Of a DNA stretch of 64,000 nt, positions 41,221 to 49,514 are shown one piece after another (the first letter of the stretch is position 1; each line of letters opens with the position of its first letter). Below the pieces are notes generated by a model. It saw only the letters and a program-made list of their open reading frames with translations, was not told the origin of the DNA and searched no databases. Source of the DNA: Rhodococcus oxybenzonivorans (GTDB lineage: Bacteria > Actinomycetota > Actinomycetes > Mycobacteriales > Mycobacteriaceae); NCBI RefSeq assembly GCF_003130705.1, contig NZ_CP021354.1, positions 1,364,001-1,428,000 of the forward strand, written 5' to 3'. Position numbers and translations under genes: made by a program.

Positions 41221-41538
41221 ATGACCTCCACTAATCCCGTCGCCCACACCAGTGCCGTAGCGGCCGGCCCGCGGACTCACCTCGAAGCGCGCCGCAGCAC
41301 CGAGACGAAGGCCGCGTACAAGACCACCGAGTTTTTCGTCTACATCGCCGCTGTCATCGGCGTCCTGCTCGCCTCGTATCTGGTGCAAACCACCGACGCC
41401 CACGAAGACTATTTCCGGGCGGACCGCGCATGGTTCTACGTCGTCATTCTGACGATCGCCTACATCGTCAGCCGGGGCATTGCCAAGTCCGGCAGCCGCG
41501 AGCACTACACGGACACCGATCGGCATTCCGGCGTCTGA
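41221..41538 (+). CDS. Small membrane protein (two helices)
   Basis: A 105-residue protein with two predicted transmembrane helices (about residues 38-58 and 71-90), a Thr/Ala-rich N-terminal tail and a charged C-terminus. GAAGGAG before ATG 41221 decides the start. I do not recognise a named family beyond short actinobacterial membrane proteins seen near stress genes. Divergent from the frameshifted TetR gene, so it is a natural target of it. Confidence 0.75.
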   Translation: MTSTNPVAHTSAVAAGPRTHLEARRSTETKAAYKTTEFFVYIAAVIGVLLASYLVQTTDAHEDYFRADRAWFYVVILTIAYIVSRGIAKSGSREHYTDTDRHSGV

Positions 41539-41903
41539 TTCGCTATCTTCGTAGCGGGGGTTCCGGCGGCTCGTCTCGCCGGGCCCCGCGCTCCGGGTGT
41601 TGTCGATCGTTCCCGTGACACCGCTTCCCGGTCTCAGGAAGATCGTTCCCCCAAGCCAATTGGTTCGAAGTATTGTCGGAAGTGTTTTCTCCCTTGATCT
41701 TTGACGGTGAAGCATCACCGCATCTCGATACCCCGCTCGCCGACCGCACGGTGCACCCGTCCCTGGTCGAACTGCAAGCGTCCGGTTGTTCCTCGAACCC
41801 GCGGCGACCTCGCTCTCTGTTGCGACCATCGCGCTACTCACCGTGATGAGTTCCCGGGTTACGCTGTGCCGCAACTTGACTGACCGATAAGAAAGGTCGA
41901 TTC
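41539..41903. other. Non-coding region, one small hairpin
   Basis: 365 bp with no credible gene. CCGGCG/CGCCGG at 41563-41582 is a short hairpin behind the preceding gene, plausibly its terminator. The rest must hold the promoter of the 41904 gene, which I could not define. Confidence 0.45.
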
Positions 41904-42146
41904 ATGTGGATTCTCGTCAGCCGTCTGCTACGCCGATGGAAGATGCTCGTTCTCGCTCTCCCCGTCGTGGCGGCCGTACTGTCCAGGCTCGGTAGCCACC
42001 TCGAACGCCGCGCCGGCAAGCCGACCACCGCATCACGCGGACTCCTCGGAATCTCGCGTTTCGCCCGGCGCCGGGCCGGTACCGAGGACACCGCCCACCG
42101 TCCTGCCCGCGCACACCGACCATCCGACTTCAGGAGCAACGTATGA
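41904..42146 (+). CDS. Small basic protein with one hydrophobic segment
   Basis: An 80-residue protein: MWILVSRLLRRWK then a hydrophobic stretch (LVLALPVVAAVLSRLG), followed by an Arg-rich tail. It may be a single-pass membrane protein. AAAGG lies upstream of the ATG. It overlaps the next gene by 4 bp (ATGA), so both are probably translated together. No known family recognised. Confidence 0.65.
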   Translation: MWILVSRLLRRWKMLVLALPVVAAVLSRLGSHLERRAGKPTTASRGLLGISRFARRRAGTEDTAHRPARAHRPSDFRSNV

Positions 42147-43102
42147 CCGACAACACCGCTACACTGATCACCCAGCTGCGCGTGGTCTTGGAACTGACGC
42201 ACACCGAAATTCAGGTCGCCGAGACCCGGATCGGGCAAGCGCGAACAGAAGCCGTCCGCCGGGAACTGTCACAGAACGCCGACAACGCCCGTGACCGCGC
42301 GGCCGCGATCGAGGAAGCGATCCGTGACCTCGGTGGACTTCCCGACGTCGTAGGCCCGCTGCTCGGCCGCGCGGTTGCGATGGTCAAGGCCATGGCCGAA
42401 CAAGCCCAGCCGTTCGACGAGGCCCTGCTCGGCGATCTGGTCCTCGAACATCAACTGCTCGACCGGGCTCGTTACCTGCGGGCATTGGCGACCACGTCGC
42501 GCCGCACCGGCATCGTTGCCCTGGCCGGACGCCTGATCGCCGCCCACACCGCCACGGTCGAATGGTTGACGACGGTGCTGGCCGAGGACGCACTCGGCGG
42601 CCCCGCGGCTTTGCGGCGCACCCCGATGCAGGCCGCGACCGGGACCGCGATCCGGTTGATCACTGTCCCGGCAACGTGGTCGGCGCGCGGACTCGACCGC
42701 GCCATCGACACCGTCCAGGCCACCCCGGACCGGATCGGTGCGCTCGTGCGCCGCGGCGCCTACGCCGGTGACGTGGCCACGAAGACGCTGGTCGCCAGCC
42801 GCGACGCGGCACTCGAATCGGCCGAAGCGGTGACCCGCCGAGAGGGCGCATCCGGCGTCGCCGATGCCATCCGCAACGCCCGAACCGCCAACGGTTCTCT
42901 CGATGACGAGGAACTCCCGATCTCCGACTACACCGAACTCAATGTCTCCGGCGCGGTTGCCGCGGTGAAAGAAATCACCGCACCCGCCGACCTTCGCACC
43001 ATCATCGCCCACGAAGAAGCGAATAAGAACCGCCACGGAGTGATATCGGCCGCGCAGACCCGCCTCGCCGCCCTCGCCCAAGAAGTCGTCGGCATCAACT
43101 AA
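42143..43102 (+). CDS. Ferritin-like-domain protein
   Basis: A 319-residue, mostly helical protein. Residues 1-150 look like a four-helix ferritin-like bundle similar to those annotated 'ferritin-like' in actinobacteria (LELTHTEIQVAETRIGQA, ARDRAAAIEEAIRDLGG, LEHQLLDRARYLRAL, AAHTATVEWLTTVLAE). The middle is a helical linker (ATPDRIGALVRRGAYAGD). The C-terminal part is conserved in such proteins (ELPISDYTELNVSGAVAAVK, with a C-terminal AHEEANKNRHGVISAAQ). Metal ligands cannot be assigned with confidence. It follows the 80-residue protein by overlap and ends before a strong terminator. Confidence 0.75.
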   Translation: MTDNTATLITQLRVVLELTHTEIQVAETRIGQARTEAVRRELSQNADNARDRAAAIEEAIRDLGGLPDVVGPLLGRAVAMVKAMAEQAQPFDEALLGDLVLEHQLLDRARYLRALATTSRRTGIVALAGRLIAAHTATVEWLTTVLAEDALGGPAALRRTPMQAATGTAIRLITVPATWSARGLDRAIDTVQATPDRIGALVRRGAYAGDVATKTLVASRDAALESAEAVTRREGASGVADAIRNARTANGSLDDEELPISDYTELNVSGAVAAVKEITAPADLRTIIAHEEANKNRHGVISAAQTRLAALAQEVVGIN

Positions 43103-43115
43103 TCGGAAGCGGTAC

Positions 43116-43135
43116 TTGTGACGCGAGTGTCACAA
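43116..43135. other. Inverted repeat TTGTGAC/GTCACAA
   Basis: Perfect 7-bp arms around GCGAGT, 14 bp after the ferritin-like gene. It may be the first of two terminator stems or a CRP-like site. Confidence 0.45.
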
Positions 43136-43161
43136 CCCTTCTCGCGGGGTATTCACTTGGC

Positions 43162-43200
43162 TGACGCGATGCCCCGGCCGTGAGGCCGGGGCATCCGTCA
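43162..43200. terminator. Strong bidirectional terminator
   Basis: GATGCCCCGGCC and GGCCGGGGCATC form a perfect 12-bp stem around GTGA, extended by TGACG/CGTCA with one bulged base. Confidence 0.85.
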
Positions 43201-43211
43201 CAGTCCCAATT

Positions 43212-43505
43212 TCAGGGGCGGCGTGTGGGGTCGGTGCCGACGTTGGTTCGCACGGTCGGGTCGTTTCGACGCTCGAGTCCGGCGAGACCCAGCAGGCCCG
43301 CGAGGCCCAGGAGCCCCCACAGCCCGGTCTTGTCGCTGCCTTCGCTGTCACTGTGCTCGTCCTGCGCTTGCTGCGCCACGTTCTCGCGTCGTGGACCTCG
43401 AGGACTCGGTTCGCCCTCGGGATCGAGTCCATGATTGATCGCACCTACCCTCAACGTGGATCGGTTCCTCCCGGGCAGTGCCGGACGCGCCCGCTGGGGT
43501 ATCAC
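43212..43505 (-). CDS. Short WGxxGxxG-type protein, possibly a fragment
   Basis: A 97-residue reading frame whose C-terminal part has a hydrophobic glycine pattern TGLWGLLGLAGLLGLAGLERR, like the WGxxGxxG C-terminal sorting-type tail found in small secreted actinobacterial proteins. It is preceded by a charged spacer (QAQDEHSDSEGSDK), again typical. The usual signal peptide is missing: the N-terminus (MIPQRARPALPGRNR) is basic and not hydrophobic. It may be a decayed gene whose start was lost; it lies next to another pseudogene. Confidence 0.45.
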   Translation of the reverse strand: MIPQRARPALPGRNRSTLRVGAINHGLDPEGEPSPRGPRRENVAQQAQDEHSDSEGSDKTGLWGLLGLAGLLGLAGLERRNDPTVRTNVGTDPTRRP

Positions 43506-43572
43506 GTTCTCAGGCGTGCCCGATATTCCGGAGTACCGGTCGTGTCCAGGCCAGGTCGGTTCAGGAAAGAGC

Positions 43573-43936
43573 GGAGACCCGAAGCTGGACGGCCGCCATT
43601 CCGGCGGCCACGTGCACTGTGCCGCGCGGAGACAGGGCGGGGTCGATCACTGTCGGGTGGCGCGAGGGATCGAGTGCCTCGACCACGATCGAGCCGAGGG
43701 CAGCGACGTAGCCGGCCGCGGCCCTCACCTAGGGTGAATTCGAGTTCGTCGATCCGTTTGGCGGTGATGTCGGTGGCGTACACCAGGTCCCGGCTGGTGT
43801 CGGAGGCGAATACCGCGATGGCCGCGCCGTCGACACCGACGTCGTTCGAGCATTGCCCGCACAGGGTACGAGTGCGGGTGAGCAGGGACACCGTCTGATC
43901 GTCGTCGGGACGAGCTGGGTTCAGTTCGTCACTCAT
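43573..43936 (-). pseudogene. Decayed copy of the GAF-ANTAR gene
   Basis: Strong DNA-level similarity to the gene at 38388-39098, including about 50 bp upstream of the start. The N-terminal half of GAF is kept (LTRTRTLCGQC, YATDITAKRIDELEFTLGEG). Then about 220 bp present in the intact copy are missing, at the junction near 43725-43735, which shifts the frame. The LDPSRHPTVID-to-AAVQLRVS part follows in another frame, and the rest of the ANTAR domain is lost. No intact product is possible. Confidence 0.85.
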
Positions 43937-44039
43937 TTCCTCCACTTTCCCCCGCGCTGGGACTACAAACATCCCGCCGCTCACGCCACGAACTTCGTTG
44001 CTCGGACGGAGCCGCTGGCGTACGGCTACGACCCGCCGA

Positions 44040-44903
44040 CTACATCTTGGCGTAGCGGGCCATGGCGAAGCTGTAGAGGCCGTAGGCGATGATGCCGGCA
44101 CCGGCGGCGATGAGGAGGGCTACTCCGTAGGGTTGGGCGCCGACGGTTTTGAAGGCGCCGTCGAGTCCTGAGGCCTTGTCGGGCTCGGATTGATTGACGG
44201 CGAGGATCACCAGCAACCCGATGGCGGCGATGGCCAGACCTTTCGCGATGTAGCCGACCATGCCCAGTCGCCGCACGAGTGGGCTGGTGGTTCCTTCGAG
44301 GTCGTCGAGGAATTTGCGACTGATCCCCTTGTAGACGTGGTATCCGCCGACCGCGATGATGACCAGCGCCGCGGCGATGAGGGCGATCGTGCCGGCGGTG
44401 GTCTGCATCAGGCGGGCGGTGATGCCCGCACTCTGGCCGCTGCTGGACTTTCCGCTGCCGCGGGCGAATCCGAATGCGGAGAAGGCGAAAGCGAAGTAGA
44501 CGACCGCCAGGGCGAAGGCCTTGAGCCGGTCGACGATTTCCGATTTCTTGCTGTCGGCGCCAGGTCGGGATGAACTGCCGAGTGCCGCTTCGGCGAGTCG
44601 CCACAGTCCCATGATGGCGAACGCGACCACGCCCACCCATAGTGCGGCGATGCCGCCCGGTTTGGCGGCCAGTTCCGTCATGGCACCGGATTGGTCAGCG
44701 GTGCCGGCTGCGCCGCCGAGGGCGAGCCGGATGGCGATGTAGCCGATGATCAGGTGCACGATCCCGCTCACCACGAACCCTGCGCGGGCAAAGTGTTCGA
44801 AGAAGCTGTTCTGCGCCACCCGTCCTGCGGTGGAGGACGAGTTGTCCTGCGACGCCGACGAAGAATTGGCGGAGGACGCCTGGGAACGGTTGGTGTCAGG
44901 CAT
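44040..44903 (-). CDS. DUF1206 integral membrane protein
   Basis: A 287-residue protein with a Ser-rich N-terminal tail (about 30 residues) and six transmembrane helices arranged as three repeats of a two-helix unit: ARAGFVVSGIVHLIIGYIAI, LKAFALAVVYFAFAFSAFG and RRLGMVGYIAKGLAIAAIG are the equivalent first helices. This is the DUF1206 architecture. No function is known. It overlaps the desaturase gene by 8 bp and is probably co-expressed with it. Confidence 0.88.
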   Translation of the reverse strand: MPDTNRSQASSANSSSASQDNSSSTAGRVAQNSFFEHFARAGFVVSGIVHLIIGYIAIRLALGGAAGTADQSGAMTELAAKPGGIAALWVGVVAFAIMGLWRLAEAALGSSSRPGADSKKSEIVDRLKAFALAVVYFAFAFSAFGFARGSGKSSSGQSAGITARLMQTTAGTIALIAAALVIIAVGGYHVYKGISRKFLDDLEGTTSPLVRRLGMVGYIAKGLAIAAIGLLVILAVNQSEPDKASGLDGAFKTVGAQPYGVALLIAAGAGIIAYGLYSFAMARYAKM

Positions 44904-46152
44904 GGTGATCGCCCCTTATCGGTGGTGAAGTCCTTCGCCGGCGGGTGCGAGGGTTGGCTCGAGCCGTCAGCGCCGTCCGGAGTCCTACTCGACGACCTGG
45001 GGCCGTCCCGCCAGACTGAGGCAACGGTGTGCGGAATTTCATCTCCGAGGCCGTTTCTGGGGCATCGTCGGCGGTCGCGCGCAGAAACCGGTCGGGGAGT
45101 GCGAGTTTGTGGATGGTGCGCAGCGTCAGCAGGTACTGCCGGGCGAGGGAGCCGGTGGTGTAGGGCAGGTCGTATTTCTCGCACAGTGCGTGCACCTTGG
45201 TGGCGATGTCCGCGTAGCGGTTGCTGGGGAGGTCGGGGAACAGGTGGTGCTCAATCTGGTAGCACAGGTTGCCGCTGAGGAACGCCATCACGGGGCCGGC
45301 CCGGAAGTTGGCTGCGCCGAGCATCTGCCGCAGATACCACTCCGGCTGTGTCTCGTTCTCGAGTTCGGTGAGGGTGAACTTCTCGGCGCCGTCCGGGAAG
45401 TGCCCGCAGAAGATCACCACGTACGCCCATACGTTCCGCAGCAGGTTCGCGGTCAGGTTCGCCGTCAGCGTTCGCCGCCAGCGGCGTCCGCTGAGGGCGG
45501 GAAAGAGCAGGTAGTCCTTGCCCGTCTGGCGGGCGATCTTCCCGATCAGTGCTCGGGTGTGGGCGGACTTCTCGGTGGCAGTGCGGGCCCGAACCTGCTC
45601 GGAGTACAGGTCGTGGAGGGCGATCCCCCATTCGAACATCGCCGCCAACAGCAGGTTTCGCAGTGGTTGCAGTAGATGTTCAGGCTTCCACGGCTGGTCG
45701 CGGGTAACCCGGAGAACACCGTAGCCGAGGTCCTCGTCCATCCCGACGACATTGCTGAACACGTGGTGGCGGTAGTTGTGGGAATACCGCCACTGCGATG
45801 ACAGGCCGGCCATGTCCCATTCCCAGTTGCTGGAATGGATTTCAGGGTCGTTCATCCAGTCCCATTGGCCATGGGAGACGTTGTGGCCGATCTCCATGTT
45901 TTCCACGCTTTTGGCCACCGCGAGCGCTGTCGTCCCGAGGGCCCAGCCCGCCGGTTTCCTGCTGTCGTAGATCACCAGTCGTGCAGCGGCATCGAGTAGC
46001 CGCTGGAGGCCGATGGTGCGGCGGATGTAGGCGGCGTCGGCCTCCCCGAGGGACTCGGTGACCTCCCGGCGAATGCTGGTGAGTTCGTCGCTGAGTGCCT
46101 CGACGTCCGCGTCGGTGAGGTGTGCGTATTCCTTGATATCGGAGATGGCCAT
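44896..46152 (-). CDS. Membrane fatty-acid desaturase (DesA3-like)
   Basis: A 418-residue integral-membrane di-iron desaturase. The three histidine boxes are GHNVSHGQWD (His90-His94), YSHNYRHH (His125-His130) and QIEHHLFPDLPSN (about residue 313). These fit the linoleoyl-CoA/DesA3 acyl-CoA or acyl-lipid desaturases of actinobacteria. Introducing a double bond would adjust membrane fluidity. It overlaps the DUF1206 gene, another membrane protein, and is followed upstream by small stress proteins. Confidence 0.9.
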   Translation of the reverse strand: MAISDIKEYAHLTDADVEALSDELTSIRREVTESLGEADAAYIRRTIGLQRLLDAAARLVIYDSRKPAGWALGTTALAVAKSVENMEIGHNVSHGQWDWMNDPEIHSSNWEWDMAGLSSQWRYSHNYRHHVFSNVVGMDEDLGYGVLRVTRDQPWKPEHLLQPLRNLLLAAMFEWGIALHDLYSEQVRARTATEKSAHTRALIGKIARQTGKDYLLFPALSGRRWRRTLTANLTANLLRNVWAYVVIFCGHFPDGAEKFTLTELENETQPEWYLRQMLGAANFRAGPVMAFLSGNLCYQIEHHLFPDLPSNRYADIATKVHALCEKYDLPYTTGSLARQYLLTLRTIHKLALPDRFLRATADDAPETASEMKFRTPLPQSGGTAPGRRVGLRTALTARANPRTRRRRTSPPIRGDHHA

Positions 46153-46227
46153 GGTGTGCTCCAGGTTCCGGACGAGCCCCCTCCGGAACCTGGGTGCTGC
46201 CCCGTCCGGTGCGGCCTCAGGGCCGGG

Positions 46228-46383
46228 TCAGTAGTAGTGGCGGCGCCCTGCCACCGCGTGGCCCATCGACCCCATGATCACCAGGACCACTCCAATGACG
46301 ATGAGCGCGACCCCCACGTACAACAGGATGGGCAGGCTGATGACCACGCCGAGGATGGCGAGGATGATTCCGAGAATGATCAT
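46228..46383 (-). CDS. DUF6131-like two-helix membrane protein
   Basis: A 51-residue protein beginning MIILGIILAILGVV and ending HAVAGRRHYY. Two hydrophobic helices separated by a short turn match the DUF6131-type small actinobacterial proteins I remember; function unknown. ATG 46383 is preceded by a weak AGGTCG. It lies 75 bp upstream of the desaturase start on the same strand. Confidence 0.78.
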   Translation of the reverse strand: MIILGIILAILGVVISLPILLYVGVALIVIGVVLVIMGSMGHAVAGRRHYY

Positions 46384-46441
46384 GAGAGCGACCTGATTTC
46401 GGGACAGAGAGTGGGATTGGGTATCGAACGGTGTGAGCGGG

Positions 46442-46636
46442 TCAGTGTTTGAAGGTGTGCTTGATCTTCTGCCCTGCCTGCTTGAGCTTGTCTCCGGTTT
46501 GCTTGGTGTTGCCCTTGGCCTGGCCTACACTCCCCTCCGCTTCCATACGTTCGTTTCCAAGGGCCTTGCCGACCGTCTTCTTGGTGGCGCCCTCCGCGGT
46601 TTCGGCCTTGTGTCGAAGCCTCTTCCCGATGCTCAT
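46442..46636 (-). CDS. CsbD-family stress protein
   Basis: A 64-residue hydrophilic CsbD/UPF0337 protein: KAETAEGATKKTVGKALGN and AEGSVGQAKGNTKQTGDKLK are the two typical repeats. CsbD-type proteins are induced by general stress; their role is unknown. It lies 58 bp upstream of the DUF6131-like gene and reads in the same direction. Confidence 0.9.
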   Translation of the reverse strand: MSIGKRLRHKAETAEGATKKTVGKALGNERMEAEGSVGQAKGNTKQTGDKLKQAGQKIKHTFKH

Positions 46637-46714
46637 GGCGGTACTTCTCTCTTTGGTGATCGGACGGCGTGGCTGCGGGCCCGATGTCGGTGGATTTCCT
46701 CAGCGCGGGTTTCC

Positions 46715-47179
46715 TCAGCGCGCGACGTCGTGGGTGGTGGCGGCCCTGGTTGTTCGGTGGCCGAACGGGTGCCGCCAGTCACGTCGCCCGTCTCGCTGGT
46801 CACGGGGAGTTGTCCCGTGCGCGGTCCTGTCGACGGTGTTCGGGTCCGCGGCGACCATGTCGCGCTGCCCGGCGAGGCGATCCCGGTCCTGGTACGCGTC
46901 CGCTGTCTGCTGGCGAGAATCCTTCAGGTCGTGGCGGGCAAGGCGGCCGCGACGGGAAGTCCGCCGGGCACCGGCCAGTAGCAGGCTCAGCCCGAGCAGG
47001 CCGACCGCGCCGACGACGATGCCGTACAGAAACAGCGTGCCGGTGGAGCCGGTGACGTGATAACCGAATACGGCGAAATCATCGGTGAGGGCGTGCCCGT
47101 CGCCGCTGTTGGTCAACACGCCCGCGAGCCCGATGATCACGGCGGCGAGCAGAATGACGAGTCCGAAGATGATGATCAT
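46715..47179 (-). CDS. Membrane protein with two helices and a charged tail
   Basis: A 154-residue protein. Two transmembrane helices (residues 1-22 and 48-70, the second YGIVVGAVGLLGLSLLLAG) are followed by about 80 residues rich in Arg, Asp and Gln (DLKDSRQQTADAYQDRDR). Homologous layouts occur next to CsbD genes in other actinobacteria. It is divergent from the TetR gene at 47308 across a region with several inverted repeats, so it is probably under its control. Confidence 0.75.
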   Translation of the reverse strand: MIIIFGLVILLAAVIIGLAGVLTNSGDGHALTDDFAVFGYHVTGSTGTLFLYGIVVGAVGLLGLSLLLAGARRTSRRGRLARHDLKDSRQQTADAYQDRDRLAGQRDMVAADPNTVDRTAHGTTPRDQRDGRRDWRHPFGHRTTRAATTHDVAR

Positions 47180-47240
47180 GGCGGCCTCCCGGGCCTACGT
47201 TGTAGTACCCAGTCAACGCCGCATTACACGGTGTGTCAAC

Positions 47241-47282
47241 ACTGTAGGTCTACTGTCGAGACCTACGGTAAAGGCCTACAGT
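47241..47282. promoter_or_regulatory. Nested inverted repeats, putative TetR operator
   Basis: ACTGTAGG (47241) pairs with CCTACAGT (47275), and within it GTAGGTCT (47244) pairs with AGACCTAC (47259). Four copies of a GTAGG/CCTAC half-site in about 40 bp, directly before the TetR gene and its divergent neighbour. Confidence 0.65.
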
Positions 47283-47307
47283 GGACGCATTGAAGGAAGT
47301 GTTTGTG

Positions 47308-48039
47308 ATGGTCAAGGTCCCCGCTGATCGCCCGATCCGCTCCGGTAACGGTTCCGTTCCGGACGGCGGCCCGATCACCCGAGAGCGAATCCTGACGGCA
47401 GCACTCGCGATCATCGACGGCGACGGAATCGACGCACTGTCCATGCGACGCCTCGGCAAGGCCCTGGGCCGCGACCCGATGACCCTCTATCGTCACGCTC
47501 CGAACAAGGCCGCGCTCCTCGACGCCGTCGCCGAGAGCGTCCTCGACCAACTCGAAGTCGACACCGACGACGGCGATTGGGCAACCCAACTCCGGGAGGT
47601 CGCCCGGGGCTTCCGCCGGTTGGCGCTCGATCATCCCCACGTGGTCCCGCTGCTGGTCACCCGGCCCCTGTCGACGCCCCTGGGGCTGCGACCCCTGGGA
47701 ACTCTGCGCCCGCTCGAGAAGATCCTGAGCTTGCTCACCCGGGCCGGCTTCACCGGGACTGATGCCCTGCACATCTACCGGGCATTGTTCGGCTTCCTCC
47801 ACGGTCACGTCCTCAACGAACTCCAGGAAATCGTCGAACGCCCCGACGAGCACGACGATCTGCTGCGCCTGGGACTGCACCGGTTACCGATCGGCGAATT
47901 CCCGCTGCTGCGCGGTCTCGCACCCGTGCTGGCGTCGTACGACGGCGCCGCCGAACTCGAACGCGGCCTCGACATCCTGATCACGGGACTCACCGCCACA
48001 CTGCCCCATCCCGACAGCCCAGCCCCTGCGGTGAGCTGA
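47308..48039 (+). CDS. TetR-family regulator, intact paralogue
   Basis: A 243-residue TetR/AcrR repressor. HTH with IDALSMRRLGKALGRDPMTLYRHAPNK (about residues 40-66). The ligand domain contains HPHVVPLLVTRPLSTPLGLR and RAGFTGTDALHIYRALFGFLHGHVLNELQE, shared nearly word for word with the frameshifted gene at 40243. AAGGA lies 10 bases before ATG 47308; a GTG at 47281 would run into the operator and is less likely. It probably controls itself and the divergent membrane protein, possibly the desaturase group behind it. Confidence 0.88.
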   Translation: MVKVPADRPIRSGNGSVPDGGPITRERILTAALAIIDGDGIDALSMRRLGKALGRDPMTLYRHAPNKAALLDAVAESVLDQLEVDTDDGDWATQLREVARGFRRLALDHPHVVPLLVTRPLSTPLGLRPLGTLRPLEKILSLLTRAGFTGTDALHIYRALFGFLHGHVLNELQEIVERPDEHDDLLRLGLHRLPIGEFPLLRGLAPVLASYDGAAELERGLDILITGLTATLPHPDSPAPAVS

Positions 48040-48100
48040 ATCCAACGGACGAACCGTCGTGCCGGCACTCTCCAACCTGCCAAACTGCAGCATCTACCGA

Positions 48101-48120
48101 CGCGGCGGACTTACGCCGCG
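48101..48120. terminator. Hairpin behind the TetR gene
   Basis: CGCGGCG and CGCCGCG around GACTTA, 62 bp after the TetR stop. The stem is short (7 bp), so only moderate support. Confidence 0.5.
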
Positions 48121-48310
48121 CCGGCTCCGGCCGCACGTGGCAAGATCAGGCAGGCGTCCGCGGACAGACGCGGGCGCCCCGACATCGTTTCTCCACTTCA
48201 CAGCCGAAGCCGGCAGTGGAGCCGGCCCATATTCCAGGTGCCCGAGTCCGACCCCGAGCGGTCGGCGGTCAGGGCGCTCTGCTGGTTGAACCACGAGACG
48301 GAAGGGCACA

Positions 48311-49177
48311 GTGTCGCCACGCAAGCTCGAATCCCTGGTCCTGCACAATGACGTCCTCAAGTTCGTCGACGTCGGCGAGGGACCGCCGGTGGTGCTTGTG
48401 CACGGGCTGCTCGGCTCGCACCAGTCCTGGGCGCCGCAGCTCAGAAGACTGGCAAAAAAGCATCGAGTGGTGGCACCCGACCTCTTCGGGCACGGGCAGT
48501 CCGACAAACCCTCCGGTGACTACTCCTTGAGTGCCCATGCCGCCACCCTCCGCGACCTGATGGACAATCTCGGGATTTCCTCCGCCGCGTTCGTGGGGCA
48601 TTCCCTCGGCGGCGGCATCGTCATGCAGCTGTCGTACCTCTTTCCTGAGCGAGTCGACCGTCTGTGCCTGGTGAGCAGCGGCGGCCTCGGGCCCGAGGTG
48701 AGCCTGTTCCTCAAGGCCGCCACCCTGCCTGGCAGCGAACTGGTCCTGCCCGTTCTGGCCTCCGACCGGCTTCGGCGCACTACCGAGAACATCCTCAAAC
48801 AACTGGGCCGGCTCGGGCTGCCCGTGCAGCCCAGCCGCAGCGCCGCGGAAACCTGGCGATCCCTCGAGACCGTGTCCGACCGCTCCTCGCGAGCCGCGTT
48901 CCTCGCCTCCACCCGTGCCGTCGTGGGACTGCGTGGACAGACCGTCAGCGCCAAGCAACACTTCTCGAAGTTCGAATCGCTTCCGTCGCTGCTGGTGTGG
49001 GGTGGCAGAGACAGAATGATTCCCGCCTCACACGCCGAGAACCTGCGCCGCGTCGTCCCCCACAGTCGCGTCGAGATTTTTCCCCGCGCAGGCCACTTCC
49101 CTCAACTCGACGAACCGGAATTGTTCTTCCGCGTGCTCGACCAGTTCCTCGACCCGGCTTCAGGATCCGATCGGTAA
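48311..49177 (+). CDS. Alpha/beta hydrolase
   Basis: A 288-residue cytosolic alpha/beta hydrolase. Oxyanion-hole segment HGLLGSHQSW, nucleophile elbow GHSLGGG (Ser), acidic residue in WGGRDRMIP and catalytic His in AGHFPQLDEPE. The family includes haloperoxidase-, epoxide-hydrolase- and lactonase-like enzymes; the reaction cannot be named. The GTG start is preceded by GGAAGGGC. It stands alone. Confidence 0.88.
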   Translation: MSPRKLESLVLHNDVLKFVDVGEGPPVVLVHGLLGSHQSWAPQLRRLAKKHRVVAPDLFGHGQSDKPSGDYSLSAHAATLRDLMDNLGISSAAFVGHSLGGGIVMQLSYLFPERVDRLCLVSSGGLGPEVSLFLKAATLPGSELVLPVLASDRLRRTTENILKQLGRLGLPVQPSRSAAETWRSLETVSDRSSRAAFLASTRAVVGLRGQTVSAKQHFSKFESLPSLLVWGGRDRMIPASHAENLRRVVPHSRVEIFPRAGHFPQLDEPELFFRVLDQFLDPASGSDR

Positions 49178-49514
49178 CAATGCGGCTCCGGGCCCGCACC
49201 AACAGACAGCGCGCACAGCTTCGCCATGGCCCACTACATCGAGGATGTGGGTGCGGCCGTTGAGAGCGGACCCGGGCCACTCGGTACAGGTCCTGACCAA
49301 GGCGTGCGACAGGGAATTTCTCGACCCCTGAGGTTGCCCGTCATGGATTGTGTTGGTGGGTCGGTCGGAGGATTCGCCGCGTGCTACCGACCGGCTGAGA
49401 TCGTGCGTGCCGGGCCGGAGGAAACCGGCGGTTTGCCTGTCGACCTGAATTTCACATCACCGGCACACTGAACCGAGGTGGGCGCTGGTCGTAGTGTGGA
49501 TCCGGTGCCGGGAT
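49178..49514. other. Non-coding region
   Basis: 337 bp between the hydrolase and a convergent membrane protein gene. A small GCCGG/CCGGC hairpin lies at 49414-49429. No reading frame there looks like a gene. Confidence 0.5.

Noticed and set aside
49226..49471. 81-residue plus-strand frame MAHYIEDVGAAVE...
   Set aside because: No ribosome-binding site, no similarity and low information content; treated as non-coding.
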